NCBI RefSeq assembly: GCF_949820605.1
Contig: NZ_CATKVU010000006.1
Location: 1,224,501-1,288,500 of the forward strand
Length of the DNA: 64,000 nucleotides
Source of the DNA: Segatella copri
Lineage (GTDB): Bacteria; Bacteroidota; Bacteroidia; Bacteroidales; Bacteroidaceae
Direction of reading: 5' to 3'
The position numbers were made by a program, and so were the translations under genes. Shown piece by piece: positions 52,827 to 62,251 of this stretch (positions are counted from its first letter, which is position 1; each line of letters starts with the position of its first letter). Below the pieces are notes generated by a model, which had not been told where the DNA came from, made no database searches, and saw nothing but the letters and a program-made list of their open reading frames with translations.

Positions 52827-54380
52827 TTATAGATATTTTCTCAACATATCGAATATTACCGCATCAAATCCATACACATCAGAATAATCAGCTATTCTGC
52901 CTCCTGCTAACGGATAGAGTGTATAATAGGTTATGAAGAGAGGAACTTGAGGATTAACCTTTACGTTATTCACAACAAGTTTTTTATTGGCTAGCGAATC
53001 TGCTGTCATCGAATAGTATATCTTTTCCTTCAGTTTCTCGTTTTTGTCAGCCAATAGAAAGACAGCGAAATCGTATGGTTTTTCTATTCTGATACATCCA
53101 TGCGATACTCCTCTATCCTCTTGTCCAAACACGCCCTTACTGTTAGTATCATGCAGGAAGACCGAGAAATTATTATCAAAACGGAAGATGATTCTTCCCA
53201 GAGCATTCCCCTTTCCGCCCCGCTGGGCGATGCCATAAGCACCAGAAATAAGCATAGATCGAGTTACTCTGTTTAAGTCAACCTCCTTACCTGTTGCCAC
53301 TTCCCTTACATAGTAGTTACGCGCGCGAAAGTAGCCATGATTCCCCACCCGGTGTATCATATCATGGAGAACGATACTACGGGGAACAAACCATTGAGGA
53401 TTCAACTCCATACGTTTGATATGACTGTTCAATATCGGGGTTTTGGTTTTACTGGCTCCACATCCTATGCGCATCGAGAGCGTATCCTGATGATCAATAG
53501 CCATCAGATGGAACGATGGTATATTGACAACCACATATTTTTCGTGTTGCCAGGGACTATCATACTGTCTCCAGCGGCAACGTTCCATGTTGCAGAGGAT
53601 TTTGATTCTCATCGCCTTGCTCAGTCCTCCAGCCTTCAATTTTTCCAGCAGTTGATAATAGAAAGGATTCTTTGGCTGTACTTCTTTCAGGAAGGAAGCC
53701 ACCGAGTCGCATCTAACCATTTGCATAGCCTTCTGATAGAACGCATCATCTGCATGAGCCATTTTTACATCAAACAGACCTCTGAACCTAACGAGTCTCT
53801 TGCTACTATCATAAGGATTGGGAGCAAGAGTATCTAAACGATTGAAAACAAAACTAGGATTCATAAATCCAAAATTCTGCCCCATCGTATATCTGAAGTA
53901 AGCTTTGGTCAAGCGATACTCCAGTCGGGCTATCACTTGATTTATCTGATTATCAGCTGAATCTAGATTTAAATCTCGTAACCTGTCAATATCTCGGGCA
54001 ATAGCATCCACATAGAACCGACGTTTATCAAATCCCATATCCGCTACAGTACGCAGGCAAGTCACCAGGGAGTCAGCCTGACTATTTACCCCATGACGTG
54101 TAATCCAAAGCAGACTACCTTTATTCTGGTAATATCGACGGGTATGCAAATCAGCAGCATGTCGGTCTTTATCATTTCGCATGATGCTGTCTATCAGATT
54201 CCTTACCGCCCTCGAATTGATAGCATAGGCAGAAGAACGTAAGTCCTGATAATCATCTAACGATAATTGGAAATTGCTGTTTGGCACCCTGTCGTGGCAA
54301 GAACAGAACATCAAACAGCAAGAAATAATAAGTAACGAAAAATGAAAGACTTTCACTTTCTGATTAAAGTTAAACGGCAT
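52827..54380 (-). CDS. L,D-transpeptidase lipoprotein (YcbB-type)
   Basis: The 517-residue protein has a lipoprotein signal ('LLIISCCLMFCSC', Cys about 28). A long N-terminal scaffold domain follows (about 45-300), then a YkuD catalytic domain whose active-site motif is 'FLHDTNSK' and 'GVSHGCIR', with Cys429 the nucleophile. Such enzymes make 3-3 crosslinks or attach proteins to peptidoglycan. It lies 21 bp after the 105-residue gene and 20 bp before the sigma factor. Confidence 0.92.
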   Translation of the reverse strand: MPFNFNQKVKVFHFSLLIISCCLMFCSCHDRVPNSNFQLSLDDYQDLRSSAYAINSRAVRNLIDSIMRNDKDRHAADLHTRRYYQNKGSLLWITRHGVNSQADSLVTCLRTVADMGFDKRRFYVDAIARDIDRLRDLNLDSADNQINQVIARLEYRLTKAYFRYTMGQNFGFMNPSFVFNRLDTLAPNPYDSSKRLVRFRGLFDVKMAHADDAFYQKAMQMVRCDSVASFLKEVQPKNPFYYQLLEKLKAGGLSKAMRIKILCNMERCRWRQYDSPWQHEKYVVVNIPSFHLMAIDHQDTLSMRIGCGASKTKTPILNSHIKRMELNPQWFVPRSIVLHDMIHRVGNHGYFRARNYYVREVATGKEVDLNRVTRSMLISGAYGIAQRGGKGNALGRIIFRFDNNFSVFLHDTNSKGVFGQEDRGVSHGCIRIEKPYDFAVFLLADKNEKLKEKIYYSMTADSLANKKLVVNNVKVNPQVPLFITYYTLYPLAGGRIADYSDVYGFDAVIFDMLRKYL

Positions 54381-54401
54381 TCTAAGCCCTCTATGGTACT
54401 A

Positions 54402-54719
54402 TTAATGCTTTACGCAAATTTTGCGCGTAAAGGTATTCCCCACCTTTACAATATAGATACCATCAGCCAATGGCAAGTTTACGCGCTTGTCATTACCTTC
54501 TACGCGGAAGGTCTTGATAGTAATACCTGCCACATTATATATTCTCACCACTTGCCCGCTAGCGCCTGTGATATGCATCACGCCCCCAGCATAGTTCAAG
54601 TTGATATCTGCCACATCAAGGTCTGCCCATTCTATGTTTCCCTCGTTGGCCATAGCATCCGAAGGAACAGAAAGTGCTAACATTGCAATTGTTAATATTG
54701 AAAGTAAAGTCCGTTTCAT
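54402..54719 (-). CDS. Small secreted protein resembling a T9SS sorting domain
   Basis: The 105-residue protein has a signal peptide ('LLSILTIAMLALSVPSDAMA', cleavage about residue 24). The rest looks like the C-terminal beta domain of type IX secretion cargo ('VVRIYNVAGITIKTFRVEG', 'NLPLADGIYIVKVGN', basic end). No passenger domain is present, so it is either a remnant or a free-standing small protein. It is the first gene of the apparent sigma operon. Confidence 0.6.
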   Translation of the reverse strand: MKRTLLSILTIAMLALSVPSDAMANEGNIEWADLDVADINLNYAGGVMHITGASGQVVRIYNVAGITIKTFRVEGNDKRVNLPLADGIYIVKVGNTFTRKICVKH

Positions 54720-54764
54720 ATATTTTCAAGTTTCGTTAAACCAATAGTTCTTTCTGCAAAGATA

Positions 54765-54809
54765 TATAAAAAAAAGGAAACTTACCGTCTTCCCGACGAT
54801 AAGTTTCCC
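54765..54809 (-). terminator. Terminator of galE
   Basis: A 14-bp stem with one mismatch ('ggaaacttaccgtc' with 'gacgataagtttcc') is followed by T9 on the minus strand. Confidence 0.9.
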
Positions 54810-54882
54810 AAAAATTAGCTTTTTTAACCTTTCAGAGGAAAAAAGAAGCCAATTCACATTATTTTCTAAAACAACCAACACT

Positions 54883-55926
54883 TTACATGATGCCATCAGC
54901 GCGAAGTTTCTGCTGCCATTTCCAAGCAGAAGCCAACACATCTTCAAGCTTAGCCTCAGCCTTCCAGCCGAGTACCTTGTTCGCCTTGGTGCAATCACCC
55001 CAAATTTTCTCAATATCGCCCTCTCTTCGTGGACCATACTTCCAATTCAGTTTCACACCTGTAGCTTTTTCAAAAGTTTCAACAATTTCGAGAGTTGAGT
55101 TTCCATTACCTGTACCGATATTGAAATATTCGATAGGCTCAGTCTCCTTATCAAGAACACGTGCCATAGCAGCTACATGTGCCTTAGCCAAATCTACAAC
55201 ATAAATATAGTCGCGGATACAGGTTCCATCAGGAGTATCATAATCATTACCAAAGATAGTGAGTTCCTTGCGGATACCCATAGCTGTCTGAGTAACGTAT
55301 GGAATCAGATTGTTTGGCACACCATTTGGCAACTCACCAATCTCAGCAGAAGGATGTGCACCTATAGGATTGAAATATCTCAATACAATGCTCTTGATGG
55401 CTGCACCACTATGGATATAATCAGCTATGATCTGCTCATTAATCTCCTTAGTATTGCCATAAGGTGAAGTAGCCTTCTGATGAGGAGCCTCTTCTGTTAC
55501 AGGTAAATTCTCAGGCTTCGGCTGACCATAAACGGTACAAGAAGAAGAGAAGATGATACCCTTTACCTGATACTTTGGCATAAGTTCCAGGAGATTGATG
55601 AGCGATACGATATTGTTACGATAATACAACAATGGTTTCTGTACGCTCTCGCCTACTGCCTTGCTTGCAGCAAAGTGAATGATACCCTCAATATCAGGAT
55701 ATTTCTGGAATACAGCCTCGGTAGCAGCCTTGTCGCGCAAGTCAACCTGTTCAAAAGCAGGGCGGATACCAGTAATCTTTTCGATACCATCGAGTACTTC
55801 AATCTTTGAGTTTGAGAGGTCATCTACGATAACAACATTGTAGCCTGCCTGCTGCAACTCTACTGTAGTATGGCTACCTATGAAGCCTGTACCACCAGTA
55901 ACAAGAATAGTTTGTTTCATAATCAA
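54883..55926 (-). CDS. galE: UDP-glucose 4-epimerase
   Basis: GalE interconverts UDP-glucose and UDP-galactose, giving UDP-galactose for surface glycans. The 347-residue SDR protein has the NAD loop 'TGGTGFIGSHT' at 7-17, the catalytic Ser in 'FSSSCTVYG', 'SPYGNTK' (YxxxK) and 'GAHPSAEIGE'. Length is normal. It is monocistronic and divergent from fbp. Confidence 0.97.
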   Translation of the reverse strand: MIMKQTILVTGGTGFIGSHTTVELQQAGYNVVIVDDLSNSKIEVLDGIEKITGIRPAFEQVDLRDKAATEAVFQKYPDIEGIIHFAASKAVGESVQKPLLYYRNNIVSLINLLELMPKYQVKGIIFSSSCTVYGQPKPENLPVTEEAPHQKATSPYGNTKEINEQIIADYIHSGAAIKSIVLRYFNPIGAHPSAEIGELPNGVPNNLIPYVTQTAMGIRKELTIFGNDYDTPDGTCIRDYIYVVDLAKAHVAAMARVLDKETEPIEYFNIGTGNGNSTLEIVETFEKATGVKLNWKYGPRREGDIEKIWGDCTKANKVLGWKAEAKLEDVLASAWKWQQKLRADGIM

Positions 55927-55962
55927 ATATAGTTAGTTTGAAGAATTATTTTATTTCTTCTG

Positions 55963-55970
55963 CAAAAGTA
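55963..55970 (-). promoter_or_regulatory. Probable -7 element of galE
   Basis: TACTTTTG on the minus strand fits TAnnTTTG and lies 37 bp before the start; the -33 box is weak. Confidence 0.55.
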
Positions 55971-56021
55971 CTGCAAAAATCTGAAAAAACAGAAAGATTT
56001 TTCAAAAAAAACACTTTTTCC

Positions 56022-56052
56022 TTTGTTTTATCTATTATTTATACTATCTTTG
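56022..56052 (+). promoter_or_regulatory. Consensus Bacteroidetes promoter of fbp
   Basis: TTTG (56022-56025), 19 bp and TATCTTTG (56045-56052) lie 32 bp before the fbp start. Confidence 0.9.
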
Positions 56053-56084
56053 CAAAAGATAAATAGTAAAAAGGCTCTAAGAAA

Positions 56085-58085
56085 ATGGAAAAAAACATGA
56101 AATATTATAATATAGAACAAGACATGAGATATTTGCAATTGCTCTCTCAGTCGTTCCCTACTATAGCAGAGGCGAGCACCGAGATTATCAACCTGCAAGC
56201 CATCCTCAACCTGCCAAAGGGTACCGAACATTTCCTTGCCGACATCCATGGTGAGTATGAGGCCTTCCTGCATGTACTGAAAAATGCATCAGGAAATATC
56301 AAGCGTAAGGTGAACGAACTCTTTGGCAATACCCTTCGCGAACAGGATAAGCGAGAACTCTGCTCTCTTATTTACTATCCTGAGCAGAAACTGGAACTCG
56401 TCAAGCAGAACGAACCTGACATCAACGACTGGTATCACATCACCCTGCACCAGTTGGTGGCTGTATGCCGTGATGTTTCCAGCAAATATACCCGAAGCAA
56501 AGTGCGCAAATCGCTGCCATGCGATTTCTCGTATATTATCCAGGAGCTTTTGCACGAGCACACCGAAGATCATGACAAAACAGCCTATGTCAATGTTATT
56601 GTTGATACGATTATCAGCACAGGCAGAGCCGATGATTTCATCATCGCTATAGCCAACGTCATCCAGCGCCTGGCTATCGACCAGCTCCATATTCTGGGCG
56701 ATATCTACGATAGAGGTCCAGGAGCCCACATCATCTTGGACAAGATGTGCCGCTACCACAGTTGGGACATCCAGTGGGGTAATCACGATGTACTATGGAT
56801 GGGAGCAGCTGCCGGCAATGATGCCTGCATCTGTAATGTGATCCGTCTCTCCCTGCGATACGCCAACCTCTCGACATTGGAAGAAGGCTATGGCATCAAC
56901 CTCGTACCACTCGCTACTTTTGCGATGGAAACCTACAAGGAGGATGATTGCAAAGAATTTCTGCCTAAGCTCAGCGGAGGTGCAGCAGCAATGGATGAAA
57001 AGACCCAGCGGCTCACCTCTCAGATGCACAAGGCTATAGCTGTCATCCAGTTTAAATTAGAGAGCCAGCTTTTCAAGAAGCATCCGGAATGGAAGATGAA
57101 AGACCGTTGTCTTTTTGACCATATCGATTACAGGAAAGGCAAGGTAGAGATTGACGGAAAAGAGTATGACATGACCTCATGCCACTTCCCTACCATCGAT
57201 CCGGACAATCCAGACAAACTATCTGAAGAAGAGGAAATTCTGATCCAGAAACTGCATCATTCGTTTATGGTCTGCGAGAAGCTGCACAAGCATATCAAGG
57301 TTATGCTGCAGCATGGTTGCATGTACGCTATCTTCAACTACAACCTGCTTTTCCATGCTTCCTGTCCGCTCAACGAAGATGGTTCATTAAAAGAGGTAGA
57401 AATATATCCTGGCAAGAAATTCAGCGGCAGAGCCTTAATGCATCATACAGGCATGCAGATACGTACAGCTTTCCAATCAGATTCTGATCCGAATGAAAAG
57501 GAATATGCCATCGATTATTTCATCTACCTATGGTGCGGTCCCGACAGTCCGCTCTTCGACAAGAGTAAGATGGCCACCTTCGAGCGCTATTTCATTACCG
57601 ATAAGGAGACTCATAAAGAAGAGAAGGGATACTACTTCCTGTTGCGCGATAACGAACAGGTTATCGACCATATTATGGATGAGTTTGGGGTAACCGGTCC
57701 TAACCGCCATATCATCAATGGACACGTGCCCGTTCGCACAACCAAGGGCGAGAACCCTATCAAGGCAAACGGCAAGCTGATGGTTATCGATGGAGGTTTC
57801 TCTAAAGCCTACCACAACGAGACTGGCATTGCCGGCTACACCTTAGTATATCACTCCCGCGGATTTCAGCTGGTCCAGCACGAGCCATTTACGAGTATGG
57901 AAGATGCCATCAAGCAAGGTACCGACATCAAGAGTACCACACAGATTGTAGAAATGTCGAACCGCCGAATGCTGGTAGCCGACACAGATATAGGTTGCGA
58001 ACTCCGTAAGCAGATAGAAGACCTGAAGGAGCTTCTCTATGCTTACCGACATGGTTTCATCAAGGAATCAGAAAGGAAGAAGTAA
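56085..58085 (+). CDS. fbp: Fructose-1,6-bisphosphatase class III
   Basis: It dephosphorylates fructose 1,6-bisphosphate in gluconeogenesis. The 666-residue class III enzyme is a metallophosphoesterase: 'FLADIHGEYEAF' (Asp-His), 'LGDIYDRGPG', 'WGNHDVLWMG' and the C-terminal 'HIINGHVPVRTTKGENPI' with metal-ligand His. Length is normal for Bacteroidetes. It has a consensus promoter and its own terminator. Confidence 0.97.
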   Translation: MEKNMKYYNIEQDMRYLQLLSQSFPTIAEASTEIINLQAILNLPKGTEHFLADIHGEYEAFLHVLKNASGNIKRKVNELFGNTLREQDKRELCSLIYYPEQKLELVKQNEPDINDWYHITLHQLVAVCRDVSSKYTRSKVRKSLPCDFSYIIQELLHEHTEDHDKTAYVNVIVDTIISTGRADDFIIAIANVIQRLAIDQLHILGDIYDRGPGAHIILDKMCRYHSWDIQWGNHDVLWMGAAAGNDACICNVIRLSLRYANLSTLEEGYGINLVPLATFAMETYKEDDCKEFLPKLSGGAAAMDEKTQRLTSQMHKAIAVIQFKLESQLFKKHPEWKMKDRCLFDHIDYRKGKVEIDGKEYDMTSCHFPTIDPDNPDKLSEEEEILIQKLHHSFMVCEKLHKHIKVMLQHGCMYAIFNYNLLFHASCPLNEDGSLKEVEIYPGKKFSGRALMHHTGMQIRTAFQSDSDPNEKEYAIDYFIYLWCGPDSPLFDKSKMATFERYFITDKETHKEEKGYYFLLRDNEQVIDHIMDEFGVTGPNRHIINGHVPVRTTKGENPIKANGKLMVIDGGFSKAYHNETGIAGYTLVYHSRGFQLVQHEPFTSMEDAIKQGTDIKSTTQIVEMSNRRMLVADTDIGCELRKQIEDLKELLYAYRHGFIKESERKK

Positions 58086-58102
58086 GAAACCGAGCATACC
58101 CC

Positions 58103-58141
58103 AAAAGCCCCCGGTGCTACATGCATCGAGGGCTTTTTTTT
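58103..58141 (+). terminator. Terminator of fbp
   Basis: A 13-bp stem with two G-T or mismatch positions ('aaagcccccggtg' with 'catcgagggcttt') and a T8 tail lies 17 bp after the stop. Confidence 0.88.
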
Positions 58142-58598
58142 AGAATTTTCTGAACCGCAATCTCAGGGTCTTACTCTTCAGTTGCATCTTACCTCCGGTC
58201 ATTACCTCCTTGGCAAAATGCTCATTCAGATGATTGATGCCACAGCTACGCAAAGAATCATTCATTTCTGTTAAAAGTACATCGCCTCCATAATCTTCAT
58301 GCCATTTATTACGATAAACAGATGTAATCAGCAAACTGTCGGAGGTTTGCTCAAAACGCAGATAAAATCCTCTACCAGCCTCGAAGCGATCATAATCAGC
58401 AACCTGAATCAACTTATACTGGCAGCCCCAGAACACGCGTTTATCTGCAAAGTTACAAGTACCCCCTGTAGCTAAAGTATCTACTTGCTCCAGATGCCAG
58501 AAACCATCCAAATCACCATTCTGGCTTGTTTCTACCTCACATGAGCTTAGAGTGAGCATCATAACAGCAAGGGAAAGCACCCCTATTATCTTTTTCAT
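58140..58598 (-). CDS. Lipocalin-like lipoprotein
   Basis: The 152-residue protein has a lipoprotein signal ('LSLAVMMLTLSSCEVE', Cys about 20). It then has a beta-rich domain opening 'LDGFWHLEQVDTLAT', the typical start of lipocalin-like lipoproteins of Bacteroidetes, and a basic C-terminus. It follows the Wzi-family gene by 10 bp. Substrate and role are unknown. The stop codon touches the fbp terminator from the other side. Confidence 0.75.
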   Translation of the reverse strand: MKKIIGVLSLAVMMLTLSSCEVETSQNGDLDGFWHLEQVDTLATGGTCNFADKRVFWGCQYKLIQVADYDRFEAGRGFYLRFEQTSDSLLITSVYRNKWHEDYGGDVLLTEMNDSLRSCGINHLNEHFAKEVMTGGKMQLKSKTLRLRFRKF

Positions 58599-58608
58599 AT
58601 TTTCTATC

Positions 58609-60198
58609 TTATCGATTGTTATTTCTTTTCGTCAGCAAACCTCTTTTACTGATGGTTATCTGCATACCGGCATTATGTCCCAGCATCTTTTCGCTACCGA
58701 AATCCATCGCATAGCCTGCCTTCAACTGCCATTGATGTGGAAAATCGTAATGACCCTCTACCAGAAAACTTACATTATGATGCTTTTTTGTAAACGGGTT
58801 GCTATATGTACCCCAACCTTTCTGATAGGTGCCTAATATACGATAGCCCAACCGCTGTGTAGGCTGACCATCAAAACCCAGATGATAAGCTATGAAACGG
58901 TTGTTTCTGATATCAATACATCCGTCGTTATTATAAATAGGCGAACGGTAGAGTGGATTTCCTATCACCTGGCCCCAATGCTGCCATCCAGGATAGATGC
59001 TGTGGTTGTAATAATCATCAGTACCCGCTATATGGTCTGCGATACCCGATGTACGGTCATGATTGTACGGACCACTCTGATATTTGGTATAGAGATACTC
59101 CAGCACCACATTTTTCAGCCAGCGCGAATACTTCAGATTCAGTTCGAAGCCTAGCATGATGTCCTTCAGCGAATACATGAAGAAACGGCGTTTTACTTTC
59201 TTATTCCAGTCTGCGCCCTCACCATATCCATTATAGTCAAGGAGAAACATCTGGCTGTGATCTTCGAAATAATGATCGGCATAGATGGCAGCTTTCCAAC
59301 TGTCAGTGTCATAATTGATACGCATCAGCCAACTGCCCAACTGGTTGCCGGCAACATTGGCATAAGCCCCTTCACCTGCATCAGAGCCCGTTGCCGACAG
59401 CGCATGCCAGAAGCCTTTCAGATTTTTCTCGGTAGGAATCTGTACCATACTGTCACCTATTGGACGATATGCATTGCCACCAAACTGAGCAACCATTTCC
59501 AAACCCATTTCTATGCTGAGCGGACAGAAAGCATTCTCGTTTCCGATACGCAGGAAACCTGCTTTGCTGTGATAGAGCATGTGATCACAATATTTAGTCT
59601 GCCGTTTCGTAAAATCATGCTGCCAGCCATCATCCGTAGTCATACCATAAGCCAGATGACCTTTCAGTTGCAGCCAGCCTCTACCAAACGGAAGCGTCCA
59701 ATATTCAGGAAGCGCCAGACGAACCTGAGGTATCGGACGGGCATTGATACCCAGACACTGGCTACCACTGGAGAGCGACTGGTTTTTTAGCTCCATCGGA
59801 TATTCCTTGGCACCTGCAGTCAGCACACCATAAAGCCAGCGGGCCTCCACATAAGCCTGCTGCACCACTACATGGCTGGTATAGTTTACCGGTACTGCCA
59901 CATCTACTCCATATCCTACAGCCCAGCGGCGGGCAGAATCTGCAGAAAGCGGACGAACCAGACTACCTCTGAGATAGCCGTTATTCTTCTCTAAAGAACT
60001 TAATCCATGTTTGTTTGCGTTAAGCCACAATGGGGTTTTACCTTTCGAAAACGACCCCTGCATCTCAACACCATATTGTATATCTTCCCGAAGATTTATC
60101 TTCTCCGTGCCATCCCCCTCCTGCCACATATACTGTGCCATAGATGGGGCTGCCAGACTGCAAAGGGCAAAACATACACCTACTTTTATCTTATTCAT
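58609..60198 (-). CDS. Wzi-family outer membrane protein
   Basis: The 529-residue protein has a signal peptide (cleavage after 'SLAAPSMAQ', about 21) and a long series of amphipathic strands, with 'DIQYGVEMQGSFSKGKTPLW', 'GAKEYPMELKNQSLSSGS' and a C-terminal barrel region. This is the capsule-assembly Wzi family, whose E. coli member anchors capsule at the cell surface. No capsule locus is around it. The lipoprotein 10 bp downstream is probably cotranscribed. Confidence 0.87.
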   Translation of the reverse strand: MNKIKVGVCFALCSLAAPSMAQYMWQEGDGTEKINLREDIQYGVEMQGSFSKGKTPLWLNANKHGLSSLEKNNGYLRGSLVRPLSADSARRWAVGYGVDVAVPVNYTSHVVVQQAYVEARWLYGVLTAGAKEYPMELKNQSLSSGSQCLGINARPIPQVRLALPEYWTLPFGRGWLQLKGHLAYGMTTDDGWQHDFTKRQTKYCDHMLYHSKAGFLRIGNENAFCPLSIEMGLEMVAQFGGNAYRPIGDSMVQIPTEKNLKGFWHALSATGSDAGEGAYANVAGNQLGSWLMRINYDTDSWKAAIYADHYFEDHSQMFLLDYNGYGEGADWNKKVKRRFFMYSLKDIMLGFELNLKYSRWLKNVVLEYLYTKYQSGPYNHDRTSGIADHIAGTDDYYNHSIYPGWQHWGQVIGNPLYRSPIYNNDGCIDIRNNRFIAYHLGFDGQPTQRLGYRILGTYQKGWGTYSNPFTKKHHNVSFLVEGHYDFPHQWQLKAGYAMDFGSEKMLGHNAGMQITISKRGLLTKRNNNR

Positions 60199-60265
60199 AA
60201 TTAAATCTATACTTTCAAGATAAAAACGTAATTATCTCTATTATATTGTATATATTCAGAAAAAT

Positions 60266-60320
60266 AAAAAAAGAGCAACACTTGCCTCTCATTTTTTGAG
60301 AACAAGCATTGCTCTTTTGA
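60266..60320 (-). terminator. Terminator of the nqr operon
   Basis: The stem 'aaaagagcaa..cttg' with 'caag..ttgctctttt' (two mismatches) is followed by T7 on the minus strand, 14 bp after nqrF. Confidence 0.88.
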
Positions 60321-60333
60321 TTGAATTATCGTT

Positions 60334-61608
60334 TTATCCGAAGTTATCGTACATGATGCTCTCAGGATCTACTCCGAGAGAATCCAGATAATCTGTTACC
60401 GTCTTGATCAGCATTGGAGGTCCGCAGAGATAGTACTCGCAATCCTCTGGTGCCTCATGATTCTTCAAGTAGGTATCACGGATGCAGTTAACAGCAAATC
60501 CCTCGTAGTACTTCACGCCCTGAGCATCTGCCACTGGGTCCTTGCGGTCCAATGAAAGATGGAAGTGGAAGTTAGGGAATTCCTTCTCAAGCTCCCAGAA
60601 GTCCTCAAGGAAGAATGCCTCACCCAATGCACGCGCTCCATAGAAGAAGTGAAGCTCACGATCTGTAGTGTGTAAAGTCTTGGTCATGTGCATAATCTGC
60701 GCACGCAATGGAGCCATACCGGCACCACCACCAATCCAGATCATCTCCTTGCCTGATGTGAAGTTAGGATGGAAGTCTCCGTAAGGACCACTCATCATTA
60801 CCTTGTCGCCTGGTTTCAGAGAGAAGATGTAAGAAGAAGCGATACCTGTTGGTACGTTCTGGAAACCTACCTGTGGACGTGGCAGGAATGGTGTTGTGGC
60901 GATACGTACGGTCAGGGTGATGATGTCACCCTCGTCAGGATAGTTCGCCATAGAGTAAGCACGAACGGTAGGCTCTGGATTGTGAGCCTTGAGAGAGAAG
61001 ATGTTGAACTTCTTCCATGCTCCGATGTACTCCTCGCCAATGAGAGCCTTGTCGAAGTCCTTGTCGTAATCGATGCAGTCGTATGCAGGAATCTTGATCT
61101 GAGCGTAAGAACCCGGAATGAAGTCCATGTGCTCGCCTGGAGGCAAAGCCACCTTGAACTCCTTGATAAATGATGAAACGTTCTTGTTGGAGATAACCTC
61201 GCACTCCCACTCTTTCACGCCCATCACACTCTCAGGCACCTTAATCTTCAGTTCGCCCTTCACCTTGCACTGGCATCCCAGGCGCCAGTGGTCCTTAATC
61301 TGCTTGCGGGTGAAGTGAGGCTTCTCAGAATCGAGAATCTCGCCGCCACCCTCTAGCACCTGAACCTTACACTGGCCACAGCTTGCCTTACCACCGCAGG
61401 CAGAAGGCAGGAAGATGCCGTTCTCATTCAGCGTAGTCATCAAACTGCTGCCCTGAGGCACGTTGATGGTATTGTCGCCATTGATTTCGATATTTACATT
61501 TCCGCTAGGGCTCAGATACTTCTTAGCCACGAGCAGGATGATAACCAGCAGGAGAATCACCACGAGGAAAACTCCGATACTAGCCAATATAAATGATGTA
61601 TTACCCAT
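60334..61608 (-). CDS. nqrF: NQR subunit F (NADH dehydrogenase)
   Basis: NqrF is the electron-input subunit of the sodium-translocating NADH:quinone oxidoreductase. The 424-residue protein has one N-terminal membrane helix, a [2Fe-2S] ferredoxin domain with Cys ligands in 'SACGGKASCGQCKV' and 'LGCQCKV', an FAD domain ('RAYSMANYPDEGD') and an NADH domain ending 'CGPPMLIKTVTDYL'. Length is normal. It is the last gene of the operon. Confidence 0.98.
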   Translation of the reverse strand: MGNTSFILASIGVFLVVILLLVIILLVAKKYLSPSGNVNIEINGDNTINVPQGSSLMTTLNENGIFLPSACGGKASCGQCKVQVLEGGGEILDSEKPHFTRKQIKDHWRLGCQCKVKGELKIKVPESVMGVKEWECEVISNKNVSSFIKEFKVALPPGEHMDFIPGSYAQIKIPAYDCIDYDKDFDKALIGEEYIGAWKKFNIFSLKAHNPEPTVRAYSMANYPDEGDIITLTVRIATTPFLPRPQVGFQNVPTGIASSYIFSLKPGDKVMMSGPYGDFHPNFTSGKEMIWIGGGAGMAPLRAQIMHMTKTLHTTDRELHFFYGARALGEAFFLEDFWELEKEFPNFHFHLSLDRKDPVADAQGVKYYEGFAVNCIRDTYLKNHEAPEDCEYYLCGPPMLIKTVTDYLDSLGVDPESIMYDNFG

Positions 61609-61626
61609 ATCTATAGTCCTCCTATT

Positions 61627-62250
61627 TTAGATTTTCAAGCCTGAGAAGCAAAGCATAGCCATTGCCATGAGGCCTACTGTGATAAATGTGATGCCGAGTC
61701 CCTGCAATGGCTTTGGCACGTCGCAATACTGCATCTTCTCGCGGATGGCTCCCATCAGCACGATGGCGAGAGTCCAACCCAGACCGGAACCTACGGCATA
61801 AACGATGCTATCCCATACTGAGGTGATAGCCTGAGTATTGGCAGGATCCATCAGGATGCGCTGCTGCATGAAGAGCGATGCACCCATGATGGCACAGTTT
61901 ACGGCAATCAATGGCAGGAAGATACCCAGCGCTGCATAGAGCGATGGTGAGAACTTCTCTACAATCATCTCTACCAGCTGCACGATACCGGCGATGACGG
62001 CGATGAAGAGGATGAAGCTCAGGTAAGTGAGGTCAACACCCAGGATTCCATCGGCGCTGAGCACCTTGGTCTGCAACAGGTAATCTACAGGCACGGTGAT
62101 GAGCAACACGAAGGTTACTGCCAAACCCAGGCCCAAAGAGGTCTTCACGTTCTTGGATACTGCCAAGTATGAACACATACCCAGGAAATAGGCGAAGATC
62201 ATGTTATCGACAAAAATCGAACGGAAAAACAAACTTATTGCGTGCTCCAT
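61627..62250 (-). CDS. nqrE: NQR subunit E
   Basis: The 207-residue membrane protein has six helices and the conserved Cys segment 'YFLGMCSYLAVSKNV', which in the solved structure binds a [2Fe-2S] cluster together with NqrD. The ATG at 62250 is the family start ('MEHAISLFFRSIFVDNM') and lies 1 bp after the nqrD stop; the longer frame to 62280 would overlap nqrD. Confidence 0.97.
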   Translation of the reverse strand: MEHAISLFFRSIFVDNMIFAYFLGMCSYLAVSKNVKTSLGLGLAVTFVLLITVPVDYLLQTKVLSADGILGVDLTYLSFILFIAVIAGIVQLVEMIVEKFSPSLYAALGIFLPLIAVNCAIMGASLFMQQRILMDPANTQAITSVWDSIVYAVGSGLGWTLAIVLMGAIREKMQYCDVPKPLQGLGITFITVGLMAMAMLCFSGLKI

Positions 62251-62251
62251 C

